DNA of 64,000 nt from SZUA-318 sp964412015 (lineage in GTDB: Bacteria > Gemmatimonadota > Gemmatimonadetes > Longimicrobiales > Gaopeijiaceae): positions 54,055 to 118,054 of the forward strand of contig CAYPMO010000006.1 in the NCBI GenBank assembly GCA_964412015.1, in the 5' to 3' direction. Positions 55,451-64,000 of this stretch are shown piece by piece. The notes below the pieces were generated by a model. The model ran no database searches, was not told the origin of the DNA, and worked only from the letters and a program-made list of their open reading frames with translations. Within the stretch, counting starts at the first letter, position 1; the number at the start of each line of letters is the position of its first letter. The position numbers and the translations under genes were made by a program.

Positions 55451-55494
55451 AGGCCCAGCTCGGGGAAACCCCACCGAGGCCGGGCCGAGGCGCC

Positions 55495-56466
55495 TCAAGC
55501 GGTCAGGAACTCGGCGCGGAGGCTCTCACGGCCGGGACCGTCGAGGCGGAAGTAGAGGCTGCAGGATCCGGAACCCCCCAGCTCCACGCGGCGGAAGAAG
55601 GCGCTCTCCACGACGCCGACGGCGCGGAGGTAGCCGACGGCGACCCGGTGAGTCCGGGCCCTTCGCCGGAACACGAACAGTGGGGTGTCCCCCCTCACCA
55701 CGACCCATCCGATCGCGAAGCGGGGGGCGCCCGGCAGACCATGCCCGGCCGCGGGGCTTCCGCGGAGGCCCCCGCCAGGGGCCATGACGTCGTCCTTGAG
55801 GGCGTCGCGCACCCACCAGGGGAAGTCCTCGGGATCGGTCCAGCGCGGCTGTCCCAGGGTCAGCCAGACACGCGCCCAGACGAGCCCGACCGCGAAGGCG
55901 AAAGCCCGGACCTGCGGGCCGACGACGCGGAACGCCGCCATGGATACGGCGCCGGCCACGGCCAGAGCCACCCCAGGGTGATCGAGGGCGAGGACCACCA
56001 TGCCCAACACGGCCGCGTCCTCCAGGAGCGCGACGAGAATGCGGTTGGGGACCCGCCTCGAGTCCAGCCAGAAGAGGACGCCACCGCCCGTGCGGGTGGC
56101 GTGGGCGACCGAGGCCAGGATGCCCGCCACGATGGCGCCGGGCACCATGACGCCGAGGGGGTAGCCGTCCAGGAGCAGGAGAGCCAGGAGAGCTCCGGCG
56201 ACCGGGCGGATGATGGCGTGGAAGGCATTCCAGAACAGCGCCGCCGAAGGGAGGAACTCGGTCAGCAGCTCGAGGACGTAGAACGTGCCGACCATCGCGA
56301 GCACGCCGGTGGAGTTGAGGTCCCCCAGGGCCCCCGGGAGGATATCCCACCACCCGAGCGCGGGGGCGGCTCCGAGGAAGAGAAGCGTGAGGTAGAGGTC
56401 CACGCCGGCGGCGAGTCCCAGCGGGGTCAGGGCAAGCAGCTCGGGGGCGAGGTCGAAGAGAAACAT
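55495..56466 (-). CDS. DUF4126 membrane protein
   Basis: The protein has 323 residues. The N-terminal part (about 1-190) matches DUF4126: PLGLAAGVDLYLTLLFLGAA, MVGTFYVLELLTEFLPSAAL and WNAFHAIIRPVAGALLALLL, with about five or six membrane segments in total. The C-terminal about 100 residues form a soluble domain with QPRWTDPEDFPWWVRDALKD and strands (GYLRAVGVVESAFFRRVELG) not usual for the family. Function is unknown. It diverges from the TonB-receptor gene. Confidence 0.78.
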   Translation of the reverse strand: MFLFDLAPELLALTPLGLAAGVDLYLTLLFLGAAPALGWWDILPGALGDLNSTGVLAMVGTFYVLELLTEFLPSAALFWNAFHAIIRPVAGALLALLLLDGYPLGVMVPGAIVAGILASVAHATRTGGGVLFWLDSRRVPNRILVALLEDAAVLGMVVLALDHPGVALAVAGAVSMAAFRVVGPQVRAFAFAVGLVWARVWLTLGQPRWTDPEDFPWWVRDALKDDVMAPGGGLRGSPAAGHGLPGAPRFAIGWVVVRGDTPLFVFRRRARTHRVAVGYLRAVGVVESAFFRRVELGGSGSCSLYFRLDGPGRESLRAEFLTA

Positions 56467-56694
56467 GGATGCGCTCGGGCCGGGACGATTCGCGAACCGC
56501 GTTGCGGCCTCTCAACATGCCGCGATTCGAGGTTGTCCAGGAAGAGGTAGGGCGCTCGCGCGATGCAACGTTCGAGCTCCGGGCGCGCTCCGCCGAGTGG
56601 CGTGCCGCGAAGCGCCCAAGTTAGGATAGGGTGACCGGCTCGGCCGGGCGAGGGGCGAGCGCCTTGCCCGCGAATCGCGACGGAGGGATGGACG

Positions 56695-58755
56695 ATGACG
56701 CTCCGAGGTCCGAGAGAATGGGTTTCCGTGGCGCTGATTGCGGCCGGGCTGGCCGGGGGCGCGCGGTCGCCGCTCCTCGCCCAGCAGAGGGACACGGTCC
56801 GGACGGACACCATGGTGTTCCGCATCCCGGAGATCCGGGTGCAGGCCCGTCGTCCGGTGACGACGGTCGGCGGCGCGAGCGCGGTCGAGGTGACCGTCGA
56901 TTCGCTGGGGCTCCCTCCCGCTCCGACCGTGGAAGAGGTTCTCCGCGAGATCCCCTCGATGCACGTGCGCACGAACTCCCGGGGCGAGGCGGAGATCTCG
57001 GTGCGCGGCTCCGAGTCGCGCCAGGTGGCGGTGCTGGTCGACGGCGTCCCGATCACGCTCGGGTGGGACGCCCGCACCGACGTGTCGGTCCTTCCGGCCG
57101 CCGCTCCGCACGAGATCAACCTGGTCCGAGGTCTCTCCTCCATCCTCCACGGCCCCAACGTGCTCGGAGGGGTCGTCGAGATGAGCGTCGCGCGAGGGGC
57201 GGCCTTCCCCTCGTCGTCCTCGGCCCAGGTCACCGCGGGCTACGACGGGACCGGCGGCTACGGCACCACCGCCTCGGGCGCCATGCCGTTCGAGACGGGC
57301 AGCGGGCGCTGGCTGGTGCGTGTCGGAGCGGGGCTCCGCGACTCGCCGGGCGTGCCGCTCGCCTCCGGCGTCGACGAGCCGGTTCCCACGGACGATGGGC
57401 TCCGTCTCAACACCGACACCCGGAGCGTGGACGGGTTCCTGGCCCTGCGGTACGCCCGCGACGCCGGGGGCTGGTTCACGCTTTCGGCCTCCACGTTCAC
57501 GGCGGAGCGTGGGATCGCGGCGGAGTTGGGGGCGGAGGAGCCCCGTTTGTGGAGGTATCCGAACATCCGCCGGAGCATCGCCGTGGCCTCGCTCGGCACC
57601 GGAGACCGAGCCACGCCGTTCGGGCGGGGCGACGTGGAGGCCAGCGTCGGCGTCGACGTCGGCCGCACGGAGATCCGCTCCTACGCCACTCGCGCCTACG
57701 ACCAGATCGTCGGAACGGAGGACGGGGAGGCCCTCACTACGACGGTACGACTGCTCGCGGATCACACGCTGGGTTCCCACGGGGACCTGCGTGCCGCCTT
57801 CACCTGGTCCGACATCCGGCAGGATATGGACGTGGACGACGTCCCCGCAGCCTACGAGCAGCGCCTGACGAGCGTCGGCGCGGAGACGATCTGGCGGCTC
57901 TACGAGAGCGACGAGAGCCTGGTACGCGCTCTGCGGCTCAGCTTCGGGGGCGCGCTCGATCGGGGGGATACTCCCAAGAGTGGTGGGCTCCCTTCGCTCG
58001 GCGCCGTCGAGGACTGGGGCGCCCGTGTGGGTATCACGGCGCTCGTGGGAGGTGACGAGACGCTCCTGCACGCGGGCTTGAGCCGGAGAGGACGCTTCCC
58101 GGCGCTTCGCGAAGCGTATTCGGAGGCCTTGAATCGCTTCGAGCCCAACCCGGACCTCCATCCCGAGAAGCTGGTGGCCTTCGAGGGCGGCGTGACGACG
58201 AAGCTCGGGAACGGCCAACTCCAGCTGGTCGGCTTCCGCCATCACCTCGATGGCGCCATCCGGCGCATCACGCTCCCCAACAAGAAGCGCAAGCGGGTGA
58301 ACTCGGACGAGCTGAACGGGACGGGAATCGAGCTGCTCTTCTCCCAGACGACCGGTCCGCTGGAGTATGGCGGGGACCTGACGCTCCAGAGCGTGGAGCT
58401 CGTGGATCCGGCGAGCGCGCTGTCCCGGGAGCCGGAGAACCTCCCCGAGAAGAGCGGCAGTGCGTATGTGCGCCTTCCCCTGCCGGGCGGTCTCTCGACC
58501 ACCTTCGAGGCACGCTTCACCGGCTCGCAATACTGCCAGGATCCGAATACGGGAGCCGATGTCGAGCTGGACGGCGGCGCCTGGCTCAATGCCCACGTGG
58601 CCCGCACCTGGTCCGTGAGGCGCCGCCCGGACGGCGTGCTGTCACGCCTCGAGACCCGGGTTTCCGTGGAGAACCTCGCCGACGAGACGCTCTACGATCA
58701 ATTCGGCCTCCCCCGCCCGGGCAGGCTGCTACGCCTCCAGGTCCGACTGTTCTAG
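56695..58755 (+). CDS. TonB-dependent outer-membrane receptor
   Basis: The protein has 686 residues, at the small end for the family. A signal peptide precedes LLAQQRDTVRTD. The plug domain follows (about 60-180), with EEVLREIPSMHVRTNSRGEA, ISVRGSESRQVAVLVDGVPI and LSSILHGPNVLGGVVEMSVA. The remaining residues form the 22-strand barrel, ending with the outer-membrane signature LLRLQVRLF. Such receptors import siderophores, cobalamin or sugars using TonB energy; the ligand is unknown. No carboxypeptidase-like N-terminal domain of the SusC type is present. GGAGGG is eight bases before the ATG. Confidence 0.9.
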   Translation: MTLRGPREWVSVALIAAGLAGGARSPLLAQQRDTVRTDTMVFRIPEIRVQARRPVTTVGGASAVEVTVDSLGLPPAPTVEEVLREIPSMHVRTNSRGEAEISVRGSESRQVAVLVDGVPITLGWDARTDVSVLPAAAPHEINLVRGLSSILHGPNVLGGVVEMSVARGAAFPSSSSAQVTAGYDGTGGYGTTASGAMPFETGSGRWLVRVGAGLRDSPGVPLASGVDEPVPTDDGLRLNTDTRSVDGFLALRYARDAGGWFTLSASTFTAERGIAAELGAEEPRLWRYPNIRRSIAVASLGTGDRATPFGRGDVEASVGVDVGRTEIRSYATRAYDQIVGTEDGEALTTTVRLLADHTLGSHGDLRAAFTWSDIRQDMDVDDVPAAYEQRLTSVGAETIWRLYESDESLVRALRLSFGGALDRGDTPKSGGLPSLGAVEDWGARVGITALVGGDETLLHAGLSRRGRFPALREAYSEALNRFEPNPDLHPEKLVAFEGGVTTKLGNGQLQLVGFRHHLDGAIRRITLPNKKRKRVNSDELNGTGIELLFSQTTGPLEYGGDLTLQSVELVDPASALSREPENLPEKSGSAYVRLPLPGGLSTTFEARFTGSQYCQDPNTGADVELDGGAWLNAHVARTWSVRRRPDGVLSRLETRVSVENLADETLYDQFGLPRPGRLLRLQVRLF

Positions 58756-58820
58756 CTCGGAGGGCGACTACACTTCGCGGCGCCTCTCGCAGGGGGCCAT
58801 GGACGGTCGGGCAGCGGCGT

Positions 58821-58847
58821 TTGACACGCCCTGCCCGATCGTACAAG
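58821..58847 (+). promoter_or_regulatory. Possible promoter for the malic enzyme gene
   Basis: A perfect -35 TTGACA (58821-58826) is followed 15 bases later by TACAAG. The -10 is imperfect and the spacing short, so this is only a candidate; it lies 40 bases before the malic enzyme start. Confidence 0.35.
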
Positions 58848-58886
58848 CTCCCTGGTTTCTGCCCCCGTCTGGAGAGAGCACCTCGC

Positions 58887-61151
58887 ATGGCGACCCTCCG
58901 CAAGGAAGCCCTGGAGTACCACGCCCTGGGCCGTCCCGGCAAGATCGAAGTCGTCCCCACGAAGTCGGTCGCGACCGCGCGCGATCTTTCGCTGGCGTAC
59001 TCGCCGGGTGTGGCCGAGCCCTGTCGCGAGATCCACGCCAATCCGGACGACGTCTACAAGTACACGGCCAGGGGCAACCTGGTGGCCGTCGTCTCCAACG
59101 GCACCGCGGTGCTGGGTTTGGGCAACCTCGGCGCTTTGGCGTCCAAGCCGGTCATGGAGGGCAAGGGCGTCCTCTTCAAGCGGTTCGCGGGCATCGACGT
59201 CTTCGACATCGAGGTGGGCTCGGAGGATTCCCAGGACATCATCCGGTTCTGCCAGCTCCTGGAGCCGACGGTGGGGGGCATCAACCTGGAGGACATCAGC
59301 GCGCCGGCCTGCTTCGTCATCGAGCGGGCACTCCGGGAGACGATGGCGATTCCGGTCTTCCATGACGACCAGCACGGCACCGCCATCATCGCCGGCGCGG
59401 CGCTCCTGAACGCGCTCGACATCGTCGACAAGAGGATCGCCGAGGTGAAGGTGGTGTTCAGCGGCGCCGGCGCCTCCGCTCTGTCGACCGCGGCGCACTT
59501 CCAGCGCCTGGGTGTGCCGAGGGCGAACATCCTGGTCGTGGACACCAAGGGCGTGATCCACGAGGGCCGGACCGAGGGGATGAACGAGTACAAGGCGCCG
59601 TACGCGGTTCCCACGGCGGCGCGCACGCTGGCCGATGCGATGATGGGCGCCGATGTCTTCGTCGGCCTTTCCGCGAGGGGGCTGGTCACGGGGAAGATGG
59701 TGGCCGGCATGGCGGAGAACCCGATCATCTTCGCGCTGGCGAACCCCGATCCCGAGATCCTTCCGGAGGAGGTCGCGGACGTTCGTGGCGACGCGATCAT
59801 GGCCACGGGACGCTCGGACTACCCGAACCAGGTGAACAACGTCCTCGGGTTCCCGTTCATCTTCCGCGGCGCGCTCGACGCGCGCGCGCGGGGTATCAAC
59901 GAGGAGATGATGCTGGCCGCCACGCGGGCCTTGGCGGAACTCGCGCGTGAGGAGGTGCCCGACACGGTGCGTGGCGCGTACGACGGGTCGGACATCCGCT
60001 TCGGGCGCCAGTACCTGATTCCGAAGCCGTTCGATCACCGGGTGCTCTTCCACGTGGCGCCGGCCGTAGCCAAGGCCGCCATGGAAACGGGCGTCGCGCG
60101 CGTTCGTCTGGACATGGAGGAATACCGCGACCGGCTCCGGGCGAGCCTCGGGCCGGGCCAGGAAGTGATGCGGTGGATGACGAACCGCGCCCGGCGGCAT
60201 CCCGCGCGCGTGGCGTTCCCCGAGGGGCACAACGACAACGTGATCCGCGCGGCCGGGCAGGTCGTGGAGGAGGGGATCGCGCGTCCCGTGCTGATGGGCC
60301 GGGAGCCCCGGATCCTGGAGAAGGCGCGCGCGATGGGGGTGAAGCTCTCGGGCGTGGAGATCGTGTATGCCGCCGAGCTCGAGGTCAAGCGTCACGAATA
60401 CGCACAGGCGCTGTTCGAACAGCGTGCGCGGAAGGGGATGACGCTCAACCAGGCGCGGTGGAATCTCTACAAGCCGATCTACTTCGCGGCGTCCATGCTG
60501 CGCGCGGGCGACGTGGATGCCGTGGTGAGCGGAATCGAGGCGAACTACGCCGAGGTCCTGAGGCCCATGCTGGAGGTCGTCGGCGTAGCACCCAACGTCA
60601 GGAGGGTGGCGGGGCTGTACATGCTGGCGTTTCCGAACCGGGAGCTGCTCTTCCTCGCGGACACCACGGTCAACATCGATCCGGACGCGCGCACGCTGGC
60701 CGACATCGCCCACCAGACCGCGGCTTTCGCCCGGGAGTTGGGGATACGGCCGCGGATCGCGATGGTGAGCTTCTCCAACTTCGGTTCGGCGCAGCACGAG
60801 GAACCGCGGAGGGCGGCCGAGGCCGTGCGATTGATCAAGGCCGAGGACCCCGAGCTCGAGGTGGACGGGGAGATGCAGGCGGACACGGCGGTGGACGCCG
60901 TCAAGCTCCGCACCTATCCGTTCAGCGATCTCAAGGGGCCCGCCAACGTGCTGGTGTTCTCGCGCCTGTCCGCGGCCAACGCGGCCTACAAGCTCCTGAG
61001 CGAGGTGGGTGGCGCGGCGGCGATCGGCCCGATCCTCCTCGGGATGGACAAGCCGGTCCACGTGTTGCAGCGGGGGTGCTCGGTTCAGGACATCCTGAAC
61101 CTGACGACGATCGCATCGGTGGACTGGCAAGCCAGAACGCGACAGATTTGA
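58887..61151 (+). CDS. maeB: NADP-dependent malic enzyme with phosphotransacetylase-like C-terminus
   Basis: The protein has 754 residues, the MaeB size. The malic domain (1-160) includes VATARDLSLAYSPGVAEPCR, VSNGTAVLGLGNLGALASKP and FHDDQHGTAIIAGAALLNAL. The NAD(P)-binding domain has VVFSGAGASALSTAAHFQRL. From about residue 430 the phosphotransacetylase-like domain follows, with VAFPEGHNDNVIRAAGQVVE and LSAANAAYKLLSEVGGAAAI. In MaeB this tail is regulatory and need not make acetyl phosphate. The enzyme converts malate to pyruvate, CO2 and NADPH. ATG 58887 matches the family start (MATLRKEALEYHALGRPGKI). The PEP carboxykinase gene follows after 60 bases. Confidence 0.95.
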   Translation: MATLRKEALEYHALGRPGKIEVVPTKSVATARDLSLAYSPGVAEPCREIHANPDDVYKYTARGNLVAVVSNGTAVLGLGNLGALASKPVMEGKGVLFKRFAGIDVFDIEVGSEDSQDIIRFCQLLEPTVGGINLEDISAPACFVIERALRETMAIPVFHDDQHGTAIIAGAALLNALDIVDKRIAEVKVVFSGAGASALSTAAHFQRLGVPRANILVVDTKGVIHEGRTEGMNEYKAPYAVPTAARTLADAMMGADVFVGLSARGLVTGKMVAGMAENPIIFALANPDPEILPEEVADVRGDAIMATGRSDYPNQVNNVLGFPFIFRGALDARARGINEEMMLAATRALAELAREEVPDTVRGAYDGSDIRFGRQYLIPKPFDHRVLFHVAPAVAKAAMETGVARVRLDMEEYRDRLRASLGPGQEVMRWMTNRARRHPARVAFPEGHNDNVIRAAGQVVEEGIARPVLMGREPRILEKARAMGVKLSGVEIVYAAELEVKRHEYAQALFEQRARKGMTLNQARWNLYKPIYFAASMLRAGDVDAVVSGIEANYAEVLRPMLEVVGVAPNVRRVAGLYMLAFPNRELLFLADTTVNIDPDARTLADIAHQTAAFARELGIRPRIAMVSFSNFGSAQHEEPRRAAEAVRLIKAEDPELEVDGEMQADTAVDAVKLRTYPFSDLKGPANVLVFSRLSAANAAYKLLSEVGGAAAIGPILLGMDKPVHVLQRGCSVQDILNLTTIASVDWQARTRQI

Positions 61152-61211
61152 GCCCTTTCACCTCCCGGACGCCGACCCGGGACGGACCCTCTCGCCGGAG
61201 ACCCACCCAGC

Positions 61212-62816
61212 ATGACCATGCATGTCGCCGCCGCATCCCGCGCCGGAAGCCACGGGCTCGAGAACCACGGCCTGCGCCCCGCGACCGTTCACTGGAATCT
61301 GTCCCCCGCCCGGCTCTACGAGGAGTCGTTCAACCGCAACGACGGTGTGCTCGCTCACATGGGAGCCTTGTCCACGTCCACGGCGCCCCACACGGGGCGC
61401 TCGCCCAACGACAAGCTCGTCGTGCGGGATGCCACGACGGAAGAGACGGTGGACTGGGGCGACGTGAACGTCCCGATGACGCCCGAGCACTACGCGGCAC
61501 TCCGGGCTGACATGGTGTCGTACCTGAACGGGCAGGAGGTGTTCGTGCGCGACGCGCGCGCCGGCGCCGATGCGGCGTACGGGATCAACGTGCGCGTCGT
61601 GACGGAGAGTCCGTGGCACGCGCTCTTCGCGTACAACATGTTCCTTCGACCGACGCCGGAAGAGCTGGAGACGATCGTCCCGGATTGGGTCGTGCTGCAC
61701 GCGCCGCACTTCAAGGGTGTCCCGGCGAGGCACGACACGCGGTCCGAGGTCTTCATCGTCGCGAACTTCGCCGCGAGGGAGGTGCTCATCGGGGGGAGCC
61801 GCTACGCGGGGGAGATCAAGAAGTCCATCTTCTCGGTCCTGAACTACATCCTGCCCGAGCAGGACGTCTTCCCGATGCACTGCTCCGCGAACGTGGGCAA
61901 GGACGGGGACGTGGCTCTCTTCTTCGGGCTGTCGGGCACGGGCAAGACGACGCTGTCGGCCGATCCCGAGCGCGGGCTCATCGGGGACGACGAGCACGGC
62001 TGGAGCCGTCACGGCGTGTTCAACTTCGAGGGCGGCTGTTACGCGAAGACGATCCATCTGTCGCCGGCGGGCGAGCCCGAGATCTTCCGGGCGACGCAGA
62101 TGTTCGGCACGATCCTTGAGAACGTGGTCCTGCACGGCGGCACGCGTACGATCGACTTCGGCGACGGGTCCATCACCGAGAACACGCGCGCGTCGTACCC
62201 GATCCACTACATCCCTAACGCGGTGCCTACGGGACAGGGAGGGCTGCCGCGCAATGTCGTGTTCCTCACGGCCGATGCGTTCGGCGTGCTCCCGCCGATC
62301 TCCCGCCTGACGCCTGAACAGGCGATGTACCACTTCCTGTCCGGGTACACGGCGAAGCTGGCGGGGACCGAGCGCGGCGTCACCGAGCCGAAGGCTACGT
62401 TCAGCGCGTGCTTCGGCGCGCCATTCCTGCCCCGACACCCCGGCGTGTACGCCGAGATGCTCGGAGAGAAACTACGCACCTATCACGTGCGCGTCTGGCT
62501 GGTGAACACGGGATGGACGGGAGGGCCCTTCGGGGAGGGTACGCGGATGTCGCTGGGCCACACGCGCTCGATGATCAAGGCGGCGATCACGGGCGAGCTC
62601 GACCACGTCCCCACGGAGGCCGACCCGGTGTTCGGGCTGCACGTGCCCACGTCGGTGCACGGTGTGCCGTCGGAGATCCTGAGCCCCCGGAGCACGTGGA
62701 CGGACAAGGACGCGTACGACGCGCAGGCCGCCGCGCTCGCGAAGATGTTCAAGGAGAACTTCGAGCGGTTCGCCGATCAGGTGCCTGCGGCGGTGAAGGC
62801 GGCGGGACCGAGGTAG
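61212..62816 (+). CDS. pckA: Phosphoenolpyruvate carboxykinase (ATP)
   Basis: The protein has 534 residues, standard for the ATP-dependent enzyme. It decarboxylates oxaloacetate to PEP, the entry to gluconeogenesis. Conserved motifs: TGRSPNDKLVVRD, AREVLIGGSRYAGEIKKSIF, the kinase loop FFGLSGTGKTTLSADPERGL, LIGDDEHGWS with FNFEGGCYAK, and ENTRASYPIHYIPNAV. The gene lies 60 bases after maeB on the same strand, so both may be cotranscribed. Together they set the balance between malate, pyruvate, oxaloacetate and PEP. Confidence 0.96.
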   Translation: MTMHVAAASRAGSHGLENHGLRPATVHWNLSPARLYEESFNRNDGVLAHMGALSTSTAPHTGRSPNDKLVVRDATTEETVDWGDVNVPMTPEHYAALRADMVSYLNGQEVFVRDARAGADAAYGINVRVVTESPWHALFAYNMFLRPTPEELETIVPDWVVLHAPHFKGVPARHDTRSEVFIVANFAAREVLIGGSRYAGEIKKSIFSVLNYILPEQDVFPMHCSANVGKDGDVALFFGLSGTGKTTLSADPERGLIGDDEHGWSRHGVFNFEGGCYAKTIHLSPAGEPEIFRATQMFGTILENVVLHGGTRTIDFGDGSITENTRASYPIHYIPNAVPTGQGGLPRNVVFLTADAFGVLPPISRLTPEQAMYHFLSGYTAKLAGTERGVTEPKATFSACFGAPFLPRHPGVYAEMLGEKLRTYHVRVWLVNTGWTGGPFGEGTRMSLGHTRSMIKAAITGELDHVPTEADPVFGLHVPTSVHGVPSEILSPRSTWTDKDAYDAQAAALAKMFKENFERFADQVPAAVKAAGPR

Positions 62817-63424
62817 GGGGGAGGGGAACAGGGCGCTACCGCGCTTGGTTCTGGCTTCACGGAGGTCGCAGGGTGCGAAGGGAGTGACGTGGCCACCACG
62901 TGCCCGGCGCGACAGGGACCGGTCGTTGCTTCGCCGCCCCGCCGGTCCCGTCGTGGAGGCGGGCGGTCAGAGGGGCCGAATGCGGGGGATCGCGCCCGCG
63001 CGTGACGATCCCGTTTCGTGGCCAGCGGAGTTCGCCGGACGCGGTTGACTCGATTGCGGCGGCTAGGCGCGAGGCATCCGGTGGGGCGCTCTTCGTCCCA
63101 TCCGATGGCAGGCGATGCCCGGCGGGTCGTGACCCGTGCGGCCGTACGGGGCAGAGCACGCCAGCCGATCGAGCGCAAGGACGTCCCATCCAGCTATGGA
63201 CAGTTTTTCGGGCGCAGGACGCAGGCAGGCTCGGATGGGCTGCGCGCCGCCCCGCCTGAGTCCCTCGCGGGCTCTTGACGCTTCGTCGTCCGGATCGAGG
63301 GCGATCCGCGCCCTCCGAGGCCGACTTCGCGCCTCTGAAGCCGAGCCAGAGCCTCGGTGGACCCGCTCGTACCTTTCGGGGTGTGTTCGGTATGCTCCGC
63401 AGCTTCGACCAGGAGGTCCCCCGG
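62817..63424. other. 608-base stretch without a convincing gene
   Basis: Open frames cross this region on both strands, but their proteins are Arg/Pro/Ser-rich and low-complexity, with no ribosome-binding site or family resemblance. I see no tRNA, CRISPR or clear terminator after pckA. The region leads up to the truncated DUF222 gene and could be degenerate sequence. Confidence 0.5.
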
Positions 63425-63982
63425 ATGACAGGCTTCACAGGACGGGCCGCCACGGCGGCATTGGTGCGGGAACGGGTGGCTACGGTCGAGCTCGGGTCAC
63501 CCGCCGGGGATGTCCGCGAGCGGGTTGCGACGTATCGCCGCAGTTGGCCAGTCGCGTACGTGCGCGAAACGGCCGCGACGTATGGGGCCACGATGCCGTC
63601 GGCGGGCCTGGCGTCCGCGGAGGGCGAAGCTCGCGGCTCCGACGCCGGCGCGGCCGACACGACCGCCGTTCCACTCGACCTCGATGCGCTCGAGACGCTC
63701 GGGGACGAGATCGCCACGCTGGCCGCCCACATCCACGCGGCCACGCACCAGCTCCTCGTGCTTTTGGCCCGCTTCGACCACCTGGGGGGATGGGAGGTGG
63801 AGGGGTACGCCTCGTGCGCCCACTGGCTGGCGTTCCGCACGGGCATTGACCTGGGGGCGGCCCGGGAGAAGGTGCGCGCGGCCCGCGCGCTCGTGGACCT
63901 GCCGGAGACGAGCGCGGCGATGGCGCGGGGCGAGCTGTCGTTCTCCAAGGTGGTTGGTCCATACTGCGCCTCATTGCGGTAG
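63425..63982 (+). pseudogene. DUF222-type (HNH endonuclease family) gene, truncated, with N-terminal tandem repeats
   Basis: The ATG at 63425 has GGAGG about eight bases upstream. Residues about 80-175 match the DUF222 N-terminal region: LDALETLGDEIATLAAHIHA, FDHLGGWEVEGYASCAHWLA and TGIDLGAAREKVRAARALVD, ending ARGELSFSKV. Members usually continue for 200 or more residues to a C-terminal HNH nuclease domain. Here the match stops abruptly after SFSKV and the frame ends nine residues later at TAG 63980, so the nuclease part is missing from this frame. Such genes are often multicopy in their genomes. The break could be a real insertion/deletion or an assembly junction. Product would be 185 residues if translated. 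Confidence 0.6.
63464..63607 (+). repeat. Three imperfect 48-base (16-residue) tandem repeats inside the DUF222 gene
   Basis: Residues 14, 30 and 46 each begin a 16-residue unit: VRERVATVELGSPAGD, VRERVATYRRSWPVAY and VRETAATYGATMPSAG. The units share VRE, AT at positions 6-7 and a Pro at position 13. The repeat sits in the linker before the DUF222 domain. Confidence 0.7.
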
Positions 63983-64000
63983 TGGAGTGCGAGGGAGCTT

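Noticed and set aside
56512..58596. A 694-residue minus-strand open frame opposite the TonB receptor
   Set aside because: No homology and a composition typical of antisense frames in GC-rich DNA.
58752..61130. A 792-residue minus-strand open frame opposite the malic enzyme
   Set aside because: Antisense to maeB, whose domains are fully recognisable.
62857..63948. A 363-residue minus-strand open frame over the gene-poor right end
   Set aside because: Ser/Arg/Ala/Pro-rich, no ribosome-binding site, and it runs opposite the DUF222 match.

Overview
The window is a very GC-rich bacterial chromosome segment with about 45 genes. It contains one assembly gap: exactly 100 N at 43033-43132, so order across it rests on scaffolding. 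Gene content suggests a Gram-negative, aerobically respiring, heterotrophic bacterium. It has a TonB receptor, a second outer-membrane barrel, lipoproteins, Tat components, alternative complex III, a MacB/FtsX-type permease of the kind abundant in Acidobacteriota and Gemmatimonadota, a sortilin-like Asp-box protein, and a short RpoD-like sigma factor resembling those of Bacteroidota/Gemmatimonadota. My best guess is Gemmatimonadota. This is inferred from gene content only; no rRNA or tRNA gene was seen.

Layout. 1-9621: secreted or envelope proteins (an Asp-box sialidase/sortilin-like protein cut by the window edge and a glycine-rich membrane protein), a YpdA-type flavin disulfide reductase, a small helical protein, a D-aminoacylase-like amidohydrolase, and a large protein fusing two receiver-like domains to a PEP-synthase ATP-grasp domain. 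9907-14259: glutamate dehydrogenase, a translationally coupled luxE-luxC-like fatty-acid reductase pair with no luciferase, and an orphan AbrB-type regulator. 14442-19318: a Nat-type ABC exporter pair and an FtsX/MacB-type permease. 19411-23734 (minus strand): MoxR ATPase, DUF58 and transglutaminase genes joined by ATGA overlaps, plus a small unknown gene. 24016-31480: a complete alternative complex III operon, actABCDEF (quinol oxidation to cytochrome c or an oxidase), then a putative lipoprotein.

32267-38891 (minus strand): ornithine-cyclodeaminase-like enzyme, histidinol-phosphatase-like enzyme, GAF-GGDEF protein, TrmJ-like methyltransferase, TatA, acyl-CoA dehydrogenase and an eIF2B-like protein. 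39015-43775: gcvH, gcvP, a UPF0173 hydrolase and, across the gap, a lipoate/octanoate ligase family protein. Lipoylation of GcvH and glycine cleavage are therefore represented close together. 43801-52156: an orphan oligopeptide-binding lipoprotein, a TolQ/ExbB-like channel, a soluble lytic transglycosylase, DNA polymerase I and SSB.

52220-58755: a LolA-like plus barrel outer-membrane protein, a primary-type sigma factor with an interesting leader, a DUF4126 membrane protein and a TonB-dependent receptor. 58887-62816: malic enzyme (with a phosphotransacetylase-like tail) and ATP-dependent PEP carboxykinase, which together control the C4/C3 node. The right end holds about 600 bp without a convincing gene and a broken DUF222-type gene carrying three 16-residue tandem repeats.

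Most interesting for follow-up: the receiver-receiver-ATP-grasp fusion, the luciferase-less LuxE/LuxC pair, the sigma-factor leader with a strong promoter and a terminator-like hairpin, the DNA polymerase I whose proofreading residues are replaced, and the truncated repeat-bearing DUF222 gene.
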